Shown here piece by piece: positions 46,875-58,415 of a stretch of DNA of 64,000 nt. The position numbers and the translations under genes were made by a program. This stretch comes from Lottia gigantea. Lineage: Eukaryota > Mollusca > Gastropoda > Lottiidae. Below the pieces are notes generated by a model. That model was given only the letters and a program-made list of their open reading frames with translations. It did not search any database and was not told the DNA's origin. Within the stretch, counting starts at the first letter, position 1, and every line of letters starts with the position of its first letter. Location: the NCBI RefSeq assembly GCF_000327385.1, contig NW_008710536.1, forward strand, positions 156,381 to 220,380. The letters are read 5' to 3'.

Positions 46875-47469
46875 AGCTGCAAAAACCTCACACAACAAAC
46901 ACAGGGCAAATATTTTACGGTGCTGCAGAAAACTGTACCTTACGAAAAAATCACACATGCCAGTAAGCACGAAATACCCATCTATATGATATTTGGGGTT
47001 TAAATTTGAACCATCTTTTGTAGAAATCTCGTTAATATGTATACTCTTGTCTCATGAGAAATTCTCTATATATCATGACCATGGAAACTAAATTTGAAAA
47101 TTTTGAGTTACGCAAATTGTTATTACAGACATCATTAGAGTATTTACCGGAATCGTGTCAAGATTGTCAAGTGATTCTGGTATAGTGACTGGTCATTCAG
47201 GACTACAAGTGTTTGTAAATGAAGTCAATGAAAACAAAAACTTCATAGGCTACGGATCCAAAATGATAATGAAAAGTATCACTGGATAACCAATAGTCAC
47301 ATCATAGCATTAAATGTATGAGTAAGTGTGAAAATTATCCCCTCTTCATCCAAAGCTAAAGGGCTCTAAATCTATGGGCCTATTATTCAGGTTGCAATAT
47401 TACTATCACTTGATAAATCACTCCAAATGCCGGAAAAGGCTCCCCCAAAAAGATGATACAGCGAAATTT

Positions 47470-47695
47470 ACCATTCATTACTGACACAGATTCCGTTTTA
47501 CGGAAACTGCCGAGAAATGCCGAATATAACTCAAACACATTTCTCTTTGGCGATTTCCCATTTTTTGTTGTTGTTCAAGCCAATGATAAACTAATATAAG
47601 TTAACTAAGCAGATAAAAATTATTTTTCAAGTCATTTTTCCATCGCAGTAATTCAGATTAATGTTACTGGTTGTCCAGACACTAAAAACCTTACA
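47470..47695. repeat. Dispersed repeat D, copy 2
   Basis: It is homologous to 25,420-25,610: GGAAACTGCCGAG, AACTCAAACACATTT and GGTTGTCCAGACACTAAAAA occur in the same order. It directly precedes the LINE fragment. Confidence 0.7.
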
Positions 47696-47794
47696 TGTAT
47701 TTTAGCGCGTCTAATTGATTCTTATACGTCTACATTTCCATGTGGACGTATATTTCCGTCGCCCCTGTCCGTCGGTCCGTCAACATTTCTTGTG

Positions 47795-48937
47795 AACACA
47801 AAAGGAACTACCTCCTTATCAGAAACCAGTGTATCTCAATTGGGCAAAACCAATCGACATTTCAATGCATAACTTCTGGTGTACCTCAAGGATCTATCTT
47901 AGGTCCTTTGTTATTCCATCTTTTTATAAATGATCTTTCACTTCCTCTTACGTGTAACTATGATTTGTTTGCTGATGATACTACAATGTATTCATCATCT
48001 TTAGATATTTGCGTTTTAAACTCTGTTCTTCAATCAGAAACTAATAAAACCGTTCAATGGTGTCATGATAATTCTATGGTCATAAATCAATAGAAAACAA
48101 AAACTATGTTAATTGGCTCAAATCATCAATTAAAAATTCCAGGAAATTATCTTTCTTTACAACTATTGAATTCTCAAATTCAAAATGTCACAGAATTTAA
48201 ACTATTGGGTGTTATTTTAATTGGAATAAACATGTTAATTATATTTGTAAAATTTTAAATCAGAAATTATTTCAAATGCGCAAGATTAAACCTCTCATTC
48301 CTTCAAACCTTATTAAATTATTCTATTTCGTTCATTTTCAGTCCCCCATTGATTACTGCTCCACCATTTGTGATACTTGTAATAATTATTCTTTAGCAGC
48401 CCCTAATAGACTTCAAAATTGGTTTTTAGGCTTATTAATAATAAAGCAGTACTTAAACCTTCTCCTCTGTCATCCTCCCATGAAACCTTATCCACATCAT
48501 TGAATATTCTTACAGTTCAAAAACGACATTTAGTCAAAAAATACATCTTTCTCTTTAAAATAGCAAACCGTAATTGTCTAGATAGTTTATCTTCAAAATA
48601 TTCTCCAATATAAAAACACACCATATGCATCCATTAACCAGAGATTCCTTATTTCAAATCCTATTAAATCAATATATAAGAATAGCTTGAAATATAAAGG
48701 CCCTTGTTTATGGAACTCTTTACAATTTAAAAAACATCTCTTTCTTGAAAAAATAGAACAACATAATCAGATGAATGATAAATGTATATACATGTAACTG
48801 TTAAAAGTTCTACTGCTTTTGTGATTGTAATTTTATTGTTTTTAGTTTCTGTTGTGTTCCTTTGAAGGGCAAAATTGTAAAAGGCCAGGAAAATTTTCAC
48901 CCTAATAAAGATTTTATTATTATTATTATTATTACAA
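47795..48937 (+). mobile_element. 5'-truncated LINE with reverse-transcriptase fragment
   Basis: The RT palm is recognisable: ITSGVPQGSILGPLLFHLFI and NYDLFADDTTMYSSS (the FADD active site). It is followed by VTEFKLLGV and further LINE-like sequence in several frames. An in-frame stop follows VINQ near 48,091, and frames change downstream, so it is dead. The 3' end is AATAAAGATTTTATTATTAT with a TTA/ATT repeat tail (about 48,909-48,937), as in CR1/L2-like or Jockey-like non-LTR elements. The upstream boundary is approximate. Confidence 0.85.
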
Positions 48938-49779
48938 TTTTTAGCCCCTGATATTAGAGCTCTGTGATTTAATGATTTGATGTATTTGGGTTATTGATAT
49001 TGATTTTAAATTTTTTTTGAGGAATTACTCAGCATAGATAACTGGCAGTAAATATATATATCATTGAATTTAAACTAATAAAACATGAGAAAATTCGTAC
49101 TTTGTTCACTAAAGACAGCCTGGCAAGCTATCTTCATTGATTTCAGAGACTAAGTACAATTCACTTTTAATAACTTACGCCCCAGATTTTTCAAAAACAA
49201 ATTCTGCAAACATGGCTCTTTATACTGATTCAAATTGATTTTTGAAGACAATATTTTTTTTAACTTAATTTCCAGAATTGATTTAATTGTCATTCAATTT
49301 CGAAATCAATTTTTTAATACTTTTCTGATATTTTAACAGTGAAAATACTTTATTATTGTACCTGATATTATATATAAACATCAGGAAAGGATTAAAATTG
49401 TAAGGGATTAAGAGCCGTCAGAATGGTTCCGAAACAGCAAAGAAAAGTTGAGAAAAATCCGAGTCTTGGGTATATTAGTGATATTCTAATAACACAAAAC
49501 ATAAGCCATTGCAATCGAGCCGGGGCGGCGCCATGTTTTTATCGAAACGATGAAGCATCAGGAATGGTTGGTTTTTCATCAAAAAAAGATAGCTTGGCAG
49601 CTTAGGTTATATACGGCAGCTTTGATAAAAAATATTTGGCAGTACAGTAACAATCTTCTTTTGAACTTGGGGTGATACTGAACAATATTACAATGATTTG
49701 TCAAAACCCGTCGAGAATCATGCCCTCTTCAGGCTAACAATTCCCAAGAGCAATAACTCATAGGCCTACTAAAAAATTT

Positions 49780-50060
49780 CGATATTTCGATTTTCGATAG
49801 AGTTTATCATTGGCTGATTACAAACAGTCACAGCAAGTTTCGTTAAAATCCATCCAGAATTGTGCTTAAAGTGTTTACGAGTTAAAAATTCGAACCGTTT
49901 TCAAGAACAATGGCAATAAATCATACTAAATATTTTTCGATTTCACTGATTTTCAATAGTTTATCCTTGGTTGATAACAAACACTCATACCAAATGTCGT
50001 CAAAATCAATCAAGATTTGTGCCTTCTCGATCAAACCGACCGAAGGACCACAAAAATAGA
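49780..50060. repeat. Diverged tandem duplication
   Basis: GTTTATCATTGGCTGATTAC with GTTAAAATCCATCCAGAATT (about 49,800-49,865) and GTTTATCCTTGGTTGATAAC with GTCAAAATCAATCAAGATTT (about 49,960-50,020) are two decayed units spaced about 160 bp apart. No coding function is seen. Confidence 0.6.
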
Positions 50061-50395
50061 AGTTTATTATAATCTTGGGGTCATTTATGACTTCGATTTG
50101 CAACATGGTGACTTCAAAATACGGTTAGTTTTAGAGGAATTTCAAGACCCACAGATTTCTGATTGAAAATTGGAATGGATAAAATCTGTTCTATCAGTGT
50201 CCCCGATATAGACATACAAAATTCAGAAAACCAGAAATAAATACCAAGGTTTCAGAAACCACTCCACTGATAATTAGCCCGTTGACAAATAAGTTGTAAA
50301 ATAATGGTTTATAAAATTCAGCATTGCTGATTGGTACCTGATCTTGCACTTCTTTAATTAAGATGAAGACCTCTGTTAGCGGATTGCTAATTAAA

Positions 50396-50570
50396 GGTGC
50401 GAATAGACGATGTACGGTGTCCGGTTCGGTGTACGATGAGTGATTATTAGTAGAAAAAAGGAGAAAAGCGAATTGTGTCCGCACCGTTTACGGACCAATA
50501 CATCATGCATTCACTTCTATTTCTATTTTCTATTGTATCGATCATCCCACATAGCACCGGACACCGAAAA
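50396..50570. repeat. Possible foldback element (CGGTGTCCGG)
   Basis: TACGGTGTCCGGTTCGGTGT at the left and CACCGGACACCGAAAACGG at the right are partial inverses. The interior is non-coding. Ends and family are uncertain. Confidence 0.45.
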
Positions 50571-51322
50571 CGGAATCGCTGTTGTAGTAAGAGACCAGCA
50601 GGTCATCCTTCTCTTTTACCAAGTGATATTTCGACTAGTGAGCAGAGTCTCACCAGAATTGCTCTACGGTACGGACTACATTGTGGTAATTGTTCAAGTA
50701 AATCTGAAATATATAATGCACTATATTGTCATTTTGTAGGCTTAGGTCTAAAACCAGGTTCTATTGTTGAAGATTTAAGGAGTCGGACAAAAACAAGCTT
50801 ATATACTGTACATTATTTTATTTAGAAGCTTTGAATTTTTTTGATAGATTTGTGTTATTAGTGGAGTTTGTATTATCAGTGTAGTTTGTTTTTCGAATTT
50901 TCTTTTAAATTATTGATTAAATTTGAAATAATGATTTGTTTTTAAACATAATGTTTACATTAGCAATAAATTACTTTGTGTACACACATGACCAAAAGTT
51001 CTTTTGTCCGTAGTTGCACAAGCGTAGTAAGTATCCGTAAGCATGAAATCGTTCCTTCTATGTTTAGATAAAACTACTCAATTTATTCGCAATCCGTATT
51101 GGAAAAGTCTTCACGCACTTAGGACTGCTAGAAAATTGGGCGATTTATGCGCTAAAAGGGGCTGTGCGGATGCGGATGGGGATGCGTATACGCCTGAACG
51201 TAGAGGACAAAAGAAGTCTGGGCTTAACGCCAACGCATTCATCAAATTTTGAATCTGATCGAATCGTGTGACAGGACCTTAAGGAACTGGTATATATCAG
51301 TCTTTAGTATAAGTTACATATA

Positions 51323-51951
51323 CAGTGGAGCCTCGTTTATCCGCACATTCCCGTTCCCGATAAAATCGTGCGGTTTAACGAAAATCCGGATAGTTGAAAC
51401 ATGTCATTCCATAACTAGAGTTTGTCCCTTATTATTAGGAAACCTGTCAAGTGTCACGTACGCAACATGCGTATACTTTAAAGGCCAATACGTCGTGAAG
51501 AACCCCGATTGTTTAGAATTTTTCATTTCACTATCATAGCATGATAATAACAATAGCATTTCTTAGAATTAGCAATCGCTAATTTATAAATATAAATTAC
51601 CGTGCCGTTATAGCCATAATGGTATTCGGGTATGAATGAACGAAAGATTATTCAAGTAGGCCTATTACTGAACGAAAGACAGCTTACACGTGATCATTAA
51701 ATTAACCGCATATTCTCAAATAACGATTTATTAAATACCGATCAACGAGGCATCATGAATAATTATTATTTATAAACTAACGTTTGATGCGTTCCGTATT
51801 CAGGTATGATTGAACGAAAGGTGACACCGAAGTATAACTGAACGATAAATGGTATTAAGGTATTATTGAACGAAAGATAAAAAGTGAAAAAGCGTGTAGA
51901 TGTCGGGGTTTCCGGACTATCGGCATGCAACCGGATAAACGCGGCTCCAAT
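51323..51951. mobile_element. pogo/Tigger-like non-autonomous DNA element
   Basis: It begins after TA with CAGTGGAGCCTCGTTTATCC and ends with CCGGATAAACGCGGCTCCAA, an imperfect terminal inverted repeat typical of pogo-like elements. The interior has degenerate GGTAT-ATTGAACGAAAG tandem units (about 51,620-51,880) and no transposase. Confidence 0.75.
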
Positions 51952-52142
51952 TCACGTGCAATTCAATAAAAATACGCTATGAATACGCTTCAAATAAGTC
52001 AATAGTTCAGCGTACGCCTATGCAAGTGTTTTTGACACACCGGCCTTAAAGTGTTCTGATATTTTGATACACTGGCCTACGTTGGCAAAATATCAGAGAC
52101 AGAGACGTATGTCTTGAGAACGTTTCAAAAATCAAATGAAAC

Positions 52143-52241
52143 AGTGGCGGAGCCAGGTTTACGTCCCAGGGGGGGGCATTTTTTTAATGCCTTGCCCGAA
52201 AAACTAGCCTTCGGGGCTGCCCCCGCTGTGGCTCCGCCACT
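52143..52241. repeat. GC-rich hairpin element (AGTGGCGGAGCCA)
   Basis: AGTGGCGGAGCCAG at the left is the inverse of TGGCTCCGCCACT at the right. The interior has a G-run and GCCCGAAAAACTAGCCTTCGG. A half copy with GCCCGAAAAACATACCTTCG and a long C-run lies at about 53,118-53,213. Confidence 0.8.
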
Positions 52242-52260
52242 GAAATGAAAACATGTTGGT

Positions 52261-52430
52261 TTATTGACAGGTGTGCCATTTTGGGGGTGGATTTGAGTCT
52301 TGAATATAATGTATATAGTCTTCAGATGTACAAATCATGGATTTGAATTTGAAGGCCAAAATTTCGACGGTGAACACCATGACTGTTTGGCTCAGCTAAA
52401 AAAAATATTCAGGTCTTTCAGACCTGGCGC
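52261..52430. repeat. MITE family B copy, shortened
   Basis: It contains GACAGGTGTGCCATTTTGGG, TTGAGTCTTGAATATAATG, GACGGTGAACACCATGACTG and GGCTCAGCTAAAA. It is internally shortened compared with the 28,773 copy. Confidence 0.7.
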
Positions 52431-53401
52431 CTAGTCCTTTTTTATGTTATAATTTCTCGGCCATAGTCTTTTGTATTATAATCAAAAGACATTTTTTAGT
52501 TTATAAATCCATTTTCTTTTTTTGTAAAGGCGAAAAGAAAAAAAATCAAAAAGTTGCAAAGCCTTTAATTAAATAAATCGATAGTTATGTTTTTTGGTCG
52601 ATTTAAAATCTGTGGAATTTAGGACCAACAAAAAATCAATATCAAACTTGGAACTTTCAATAAATCAATGGCACTAAAATAGACTAATAAAATAATAAAT
52701 ATGTTATAACATTTTTGTTGAAATAAATTCTACTCTATATAAACCCAAGGCCTGAATTGGTTGGAGTTAAATTAAGGTAACTTCTGATGCTGAACACGAT
52801 TTAATAAAGAATTTTACCAGATCCTTAAACGAGTGTAATGACCCTATAAATAAAACAATATTCATGTTCCTTTAGCAACGGTACGATAATAATGTTCATC
52901 TAGCCGTTGCTCTCACAATCCGATATTCTCGTCATTAATTTTGATTGGTAGAGAGTTTACTTCTCTACCAATTATATTCCTTTAAACAACATTTTTGTGA
53001 GGATATGTATAATAGCCAAACTCAAAATTTTAAGTACCAAATTTACTTTCTTTTAAATCCCAATTTCATGGTTGAGTTGTTGTCAATTAGGTTGCCCTAA
53101 TTTCTAACCTAGTTATGAGATTTTTGCCCGAAAAACATACCTTCGGGGCTGCGACGGGGGCGGTTACCCCCCCCCCCCCCCTCCCACCCCCCTTTTGGCT
53201 CCACCGCTGCTTCTGAGTAGAGTAGAGTAGAGTAAAAGAGTATGCTTATTCCCATTGGTGCTAGCCTACTTCACTTATGTACCTCTTTATGATTTTAACT
53301 CACCATCCACATGATGATGTTCCAGACTCTATTCTGAGTTTTCTTACAAATTTTCAACTATATTGGATAGAGAATGTTCGAACGTCGAAAAAAGGGAAAC
53401 T

Positions 53402-53707
53402 TCAGTAGTTAAAACTAATCGTAAATATGTCGGCTTTTCTCCAACACTTGACAATAACCTCGTATGCAGCTGGCGGATGAATCGTACTACTTTCAAATAT
53501 TAGGTCATGTAACCCATGGCAGCATCTGAAAATCAGACTTTTTCTATTGCCGGTAGGCAAAACACTTATGCAATCACGATCATCGTCTGCAATGTCTCCA
53601 ATTACTTTTCGTGGAATCGAAATGTTTAATTTTTCCTTTGTCAGCGCCATAAGATGTATTTCACTAATCAAGTTCGCCTTCTTTAAATCACGTGCAATGT
53701 AGCACAA
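53402..53707 (-). pseudogene. RecQ-like helicase fragment
   Basis: A 101-codon frame contains DCISVLPTGNRKSLIFRCCH, which resembles the nucleotide-binding block of RecQ-type helicases (usually D-x-x-V-x-x-P-T-G-x-G-K-S-L-I-F-Q). The second Gly of the motif is Arg here. The following sequence (GLHDLIFESSTIH) also fits loosely. No other helicase motifs are found nearby, so it is probably a decayed duplicate or transposon-carried fragment. I hold it with low confidence. Confidence 0.4.
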
Positions 53708-54363
53708 AGCAAGTAAACCTAGCCTTTCTGTCTTCCGACTACTGTCCTGTTAACACCTTGAAGTCTTGTCATGGTTTTCTACATAAAGTCTTACTATTAA
53801 CCTTGAGTTGTTGTTGGTCAACGTGGAACGGGTTATGTCTTAACTGGCGCAGTTTAATTTTCATCTCCATTGTTGACATCTTACTAGACTCTGACATCCA
53901 CACTTCTCCTATCTACGTCAAAGAAAAGAACGAACATCTGCCGAGAAATATTTTGTAACTCAGATGTAGCTTTAGCCTAACAATCAAATAAGATTTCCTT
54001 CTAGCATAGCCTACAGGTTTATTGTCAATGACCGCTGTAGATACGAATGGGTCAAAAGTAAACTTCGAGACATTTTATAACAAAACAAATATACATAATA
54101 TGACGATATGAGACGTTTCGCACAAACATTATATAATGTCATTGTGTGAAATCATATTAATTATTTGATACTTCTCATGAATGAAATATTAGTTTCGCAC
54201 AATTTGGACGTTTGGTCCAATTTATAAATAAATTCCTAAATACCTAACGCTACAAGTAACCGATATATCGGCCCATATATCTCACACCCAAATTTGATGA
54301 CCGGAACTGTTTCATTTATTGTACCGTACATTTACACTCCATGTTTTTTGTGACTTTGTAGCT

Positions 54364-56698
54364 CTAAAGATAGTAATGTGTCCATTTAGAATCTCCATCC
54401 CAATTCACATTCAGTGTATCCCAGCAGCTGTATGGAAAATCTTTTTGTATCAATTCACAAGTTGAGATCCCATTGACTGAAATAAATACAAGAGTAAGTG
54501 CAACAGTGCAATTATTTGACATTGGATAGTTAGCCATTTTATTAAAGGGACAGATGCGGTATTTTGGTTGATTTAAGCTTTCAATATAATGAAAAATTGT
54601 CTTCAGAACTAAAATTCCTAAAAAAAACAAAGAAAAAAAATCTCCATAAAACAAGAAATTTAATTTTAAATTTTAACGTTCACAGGGTTATCTTAGGGTA
54701 TCCGAAAGTTTAACGTCTTGTTGATATAGTCTCTGACACCAAGACAATTTTCCGTCGCAGCTTTGCGTAACGGAGTGGAACAGGATGATTGAGTCTACTG
54801 TATACACAATCATGACGACATCAACAGATATTCAAAATAAAAAGTCTTTTAAAATGGCGACTTGTTAAAATATAGATAATTATAGATACACTTGGATTTA
54901 AAGGCTAAAATTTCGATGGTAAGCTGTGAATATTGTTACTGATTAGTTTAGCGGAACAGTACACGTTTCTGGTATGATATAATCTCGGAAATATCGCACC
55001 TTTAATTGATCAAATCAATGTACGATAGGAAATTTTTCCATACCTTTTAACGATAAATTGTATCCATAACATCCATTAAGGCTTATACACAAAACAGCAC
55101 ACCTGGTGTTACTCCTCACTTGATATACATTTGATGTATCTGTAATTCGCCCACCCTGCCTTCTTTTAAACATTGATTCTGTAGTGAACAGTAATATAAT
55201 AATAAGAAGATGAGGATGGTTAAAATACATCTGGCTCCCACTAACTTTCATTTTTTTTATTTAAAATTTTACATAGTGAAGGAGTTTCCTGTAAAACTTC
55301 ACCGTGAATTGTCTTGATTGATGGAATACGGAAGTACAAGCTTTGTACTAAATGCTCATTTGTCTTAAAACTTCACCGTGAAATGTCTTGATGGATGGAA
55401 TACGGAACTACAAGCTTTGTACTAAATGCTCATTTGTCTTAAAACTTCACAGTGAAATGTCTTGATTGATGGAATCCGGAACTAAAAGTTTTGTACAATT
55501 GCTTCTTTGTCTTAAAACTGCCATGGTGAAATGTCTTGATTGATGAAATCCAGGACCAAAGGCTTTGTACTTTATGCTGATTTGTCTTAAAATTTCATTG
55601 TGAAATGTCTTGATTGTTAATTGGACAAAAAATTGTACCCTCAATTGTAACCATTCAGACATCCTTAAGTGTCTTCCGCAAACCTATTGTAATTGAATCT
55701 CAACCTCGATCAAATATTTTGTCATAGAATTAGTCCTTAATATAGAAATCTAAATACGTTTAAATAAGACTTTATGTTCTCTTACCATTTATAAGTTCAT
55801 TAGTTTGACCAATTATCCAAAAACATTCTTCATTCCCGGTATATTTTCCAAATCCAATATACTTGATCACTCTAGAGAAGGAACGACTGTGTACCAAATC
55901 TACGCCGGGAATTTTCCCTGTACCAAATTCTAGTTGTGTACCGGTCCATCTTGCCCAAAACCATGAGTATTTTGTTAGAGTTATTAAATCACTTGTATGT
56001 GTCTGATAATTATAATGACAATCTATTGCTAGAGCAACTCTTTTAGGATTATTGCTGATGCCAATCACAATCTCACTTACACTGGCGGTATCATTATATA
56101 AATGCAATTCAGCGAAAACGTCGGATTTGACGGCAAAAACCAAATGATTTTTTTCTGTAACATTTTGTATATATGACACTTTACGAAAAGCCGTAGAAAC
56201 AAAATAACCACAATCTGAAATGAAAGGAATATATTATTATCGTAATATTCAAAACCATTAATAAATTTACAGTAGCCTAACAATTCCCTGAAGTTTTTTG
56301 TTGTTGTTGTGAACAGCTACTAATGTTTAATTAATATCGGCACAAATGGGGGATGTTAAATCCTTACCACCAAACCATCTACAATCCTAAAATTTAACAA
56401 AACTAATTCGAGCATTCTTTTCTTTTCGACGCGGTTGGTATTTAAAACCCGCCAAGTAAAAATAAAAAATCCTATATGAATACTTTCAATTTCAACCCTT
56501 GAATTTCTTAAGTGTGTACCCAAAGTACTTATTGTCTGTCAGAATCTAAGCTGTTTTGATAACGATATAAAAACGATAAATACAATTAAAACATCAACCA
56601 AATCCATACGAAACAATTTGTTCTTACCTACCTGCAAAATAAACCAAATCTAAGATAAATAACCATTTTAAATTCCAGAGTAAAGAAACAGTCCACAT
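54364..56698 (-). CDS. F2: secreted FAMeT-domain protein (paralogue of F1)
   Basis: Four exons in transcript order: 56,698-56,632; 56,214-55,786; 55,178-55,044; 54,476-54,364. Lengths (67, 429, 135 and 113) are identical to F1 and give 247 residues. The signal peptide is almost the same as in F1 (MWTVSLLWNLKWLFILDLVY). The FAMeT-type domain has KYSWFWARWTGTQLEFGTGK and RVIKYIGFGKYTGNEECFWI. Exon 3 has TRCAVLCISLNGCYGYNL, and exon 4 has NGISTCELIQKDFPYSC. Within exon 2 about three-quarters of residues match F1, with changes clustered in DTASVSEIVIGISNNPKRVA, possibly the ligand-facing part. The gene appears intact and is oriented inversely to F1. Confidence 0.8.
54541..54998. repeat. MITE family B copy in intron 3 of F2
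   Basis: It starts ATTAAAGGGACAGATGCGGT and ends near CGCACCTTTAATTGATC. It contains AGGCTAAAATTTCGATGGTA and GCTGTGAATATTGTTACTGA, and the middle is expanded by unrelated sequence. F1's intron 3 does not have it. Confidence 0.7.
55280..55625 (-). repeat. ~75-bp tandem repeat in intron 2 of F2
   Basis: About five units, each with AAACTTCACCGTGAAATGTC, TTGATTGATGGAATACGGA and TTTGTACTAAATGCTCATTT, form the inverse of the F1 intron array. An array existed before F1 and F2 separated, and copy number has since changed. Confidence 0.85.
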
Positions 56699-57072
56699 GA
56701 TTGTTGAGAATATAAGACTAGAATGTATAACCTGTAATATCAATAATAAGGAGTCTAGTATTAATCACTCTATAAAGCCGTTTCTATTTACGCAAAACGT
56801 ATCGACACAGATCACACTGTGCATGCATTTATATAAGCGAAGTGCCTACAACGATATGCCTCCAATAGTTCACAGCGTTTGAAATTGTCTAACAACAAAT
56901 AGAAATATCTGAAGAAAATTTTATTGCATAAGAATATTTAACTGTTCAATAATCAGTGTACTGGGATTCTTGAGAAGTAAAAATGCAACTCGGTTATGCC
57001 CATGGTCATTTATTTCAGGCGATTTAAGGCCGTGAAAACGAATTGATACGATTTGCTAAAATAAAAACGCCT

Positions 57073-57393
57073 TTAAAGATGGGTTTCCTTATTTTTAGTG
57101 TTTCTAATGAATTATCATGTTTTCTTAATCATATCATTATGTTGCACATAATTAAGAGTTTTAACCAATAATAAATGTCCATGTATGTGCAGTCTAGATA
57201 AACAAAAAATACTTTCTTAATCGGCCACTCATTGGAATTCTGCTGGTAATTCTCTTCTAATTATAAATTAATAATGGACATGTGAGACAAACTGGTATTT
57301 TTCCAAGTCATTAGAATACCTCTACTTTCTATTCATATAAAAATCATTAGCACTTTCTTTTTCATAAATGGAAATAGGGGAAGCTATCGTTAA
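57073..57393. repeat. MITE family C, copy 2
   Basis: It starts TTAAAGATGGGTTTCCTTAT and follows the 9,922-10,274 copy through ATCGGCCACTCATTGGAATT and ACAAACTGGTATTTTTCCAA to a more diverged right end (AAATAGGGGAAGC). Confidence 0.8.
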
Positions 57394-57550
57394 AGCGACA
57401 AATTCTTCGGTTGTAATGGCCCTGTCACACGTGACGTTTTTTTTTTTTTTAAATTTTGGCGCTTGCTTAGCGTATTCACAACGCATTGCACGCATAGATA
57501 ACATAGATAACCATAAGCAGAACGGTATGATAACTTATACATTAAGCTAA

Positions 57551-57801
57551 AGACACATACATGCAGTTCGTGGTCCGGTGCGGCGATGCGATGCGTTCAT
57601 CACACCGCAGCGTTTCACCGGATCGAAACAAACAAAGCTATGCATTTGACACGACACATACATGCAGTTGCGGTGCGTTGCTATATTTCCCCGCTGTGTT
57701 TCACCGGACCAAAAGTCTCGAGGCTTTCTGTCCGGTGAAACGCACCTGTACCGCAGGTGATTTCCATTATTTTCCATTAAAGTGAACCGCGCGTATGTGT
57801 C
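57551..57801. repeat. GC-rich palindromic element (GACACATACATGCAG)
   Basis: GACACATACATGCAGTT occurs twice (near 57,552 and 57,653), and its inverse GCGTATGTGTC closes the element. The interior repeats TTTCACCGGA and its inverse TCCGGTGAAA. GC content is clearly above the surroundings. No transposase is encoded. Confidence 0.65.
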
Positions 57802-58415
57802 ATACCTGCCGCAACGGTACCGCATAATCGCACCTCTTTACCGCAACGCAGGCATCGCTTACTTCAAATCGATTCTCATTTCTCTTTTTTGAGAGATGTT
57901 GCTTATTGATAAACCTTGATTTATATAGTCATCATATTTTGTAACAATGGTTTATCATCAATTCTGATAAATTACAATACTATTAAAACATGTCTGTCGA
58001 CATCCGTCAGAGACAAAACTCACCTTTCCATCAACTAATTGTAAATCACGTTATTGGTTCAAAAAGGATTTGTATAAAAAAAAATAAATCCCCAATGACT
58101 CCTTAGTGTACATTTGGTTAAAAGCCAATTATAGAATCATCCCACAACTTTTATCATTTTGATAATTTCAAGCAAATACATTCTATATTGATAGAAACAT
58201 TCTATAATAGATCTGCTTTTCTTTAGTTCTCTATTATACTCATAGAAGACGAGGGACTACAACCCGAAAACAAAGAAAAATACAGGTAAAATTTGTGGAA
58301 AATTTTTGGACAAACCAGTCCGCCTCCTAAGGGAAGGGGATGTTCAGCGTTTTTAGGTCTAAAACGTGCTCTTTCGTGTATGGGAATTGAAAAATAGTGC
58401 GAAAGTTGAAAATAT

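Larger units (their letters stand above)
46875..54363. other. Central spacer between F1 and F2
   Basis: No intact gene is seen. It holds exon-like remnants 3' of F1 (to about 47,330), dispersed repeat D, a truncated LINE, a diverged tandem duplication at 49,780-50,060, a family A fragment, a foldback element near 50,400-50,570, a pogo-like element, GC-rich hairpins and a helicase fragment, each listed separately or in findings. Confidence 0.55.
56699..58415. other. Interval between F2 and E2
   Basis: No gene is seen. It contains MITE family C copy 2, a GC-rich palindromic element (57,551-57,801) and, from about 57,925, sequence homologous to the 3' flank of E1 and to 24,955-25,365. Similarity to the F1 upstream region ends about 15 bp upstream of the start codon. 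Confidence 0.5.

Noticed and set aside
50475-50825. 116-codon open frame
   Set aside because: It starts inside a possible foldback element, has no recognisable domain and no supporting splice structure.
51043-51252. 69-codon open frame (ARKLGDLCAKRGCADADGDA)
   Set aside because: It is short, with no family recognised and no conservation with any other part of the window.
57547-57825. Cysteine-rich open frames on both strands
   Set aside because: They arise from the GC-rich palindromic element. Both strands are open for the same reason and neither resembles a known protein.
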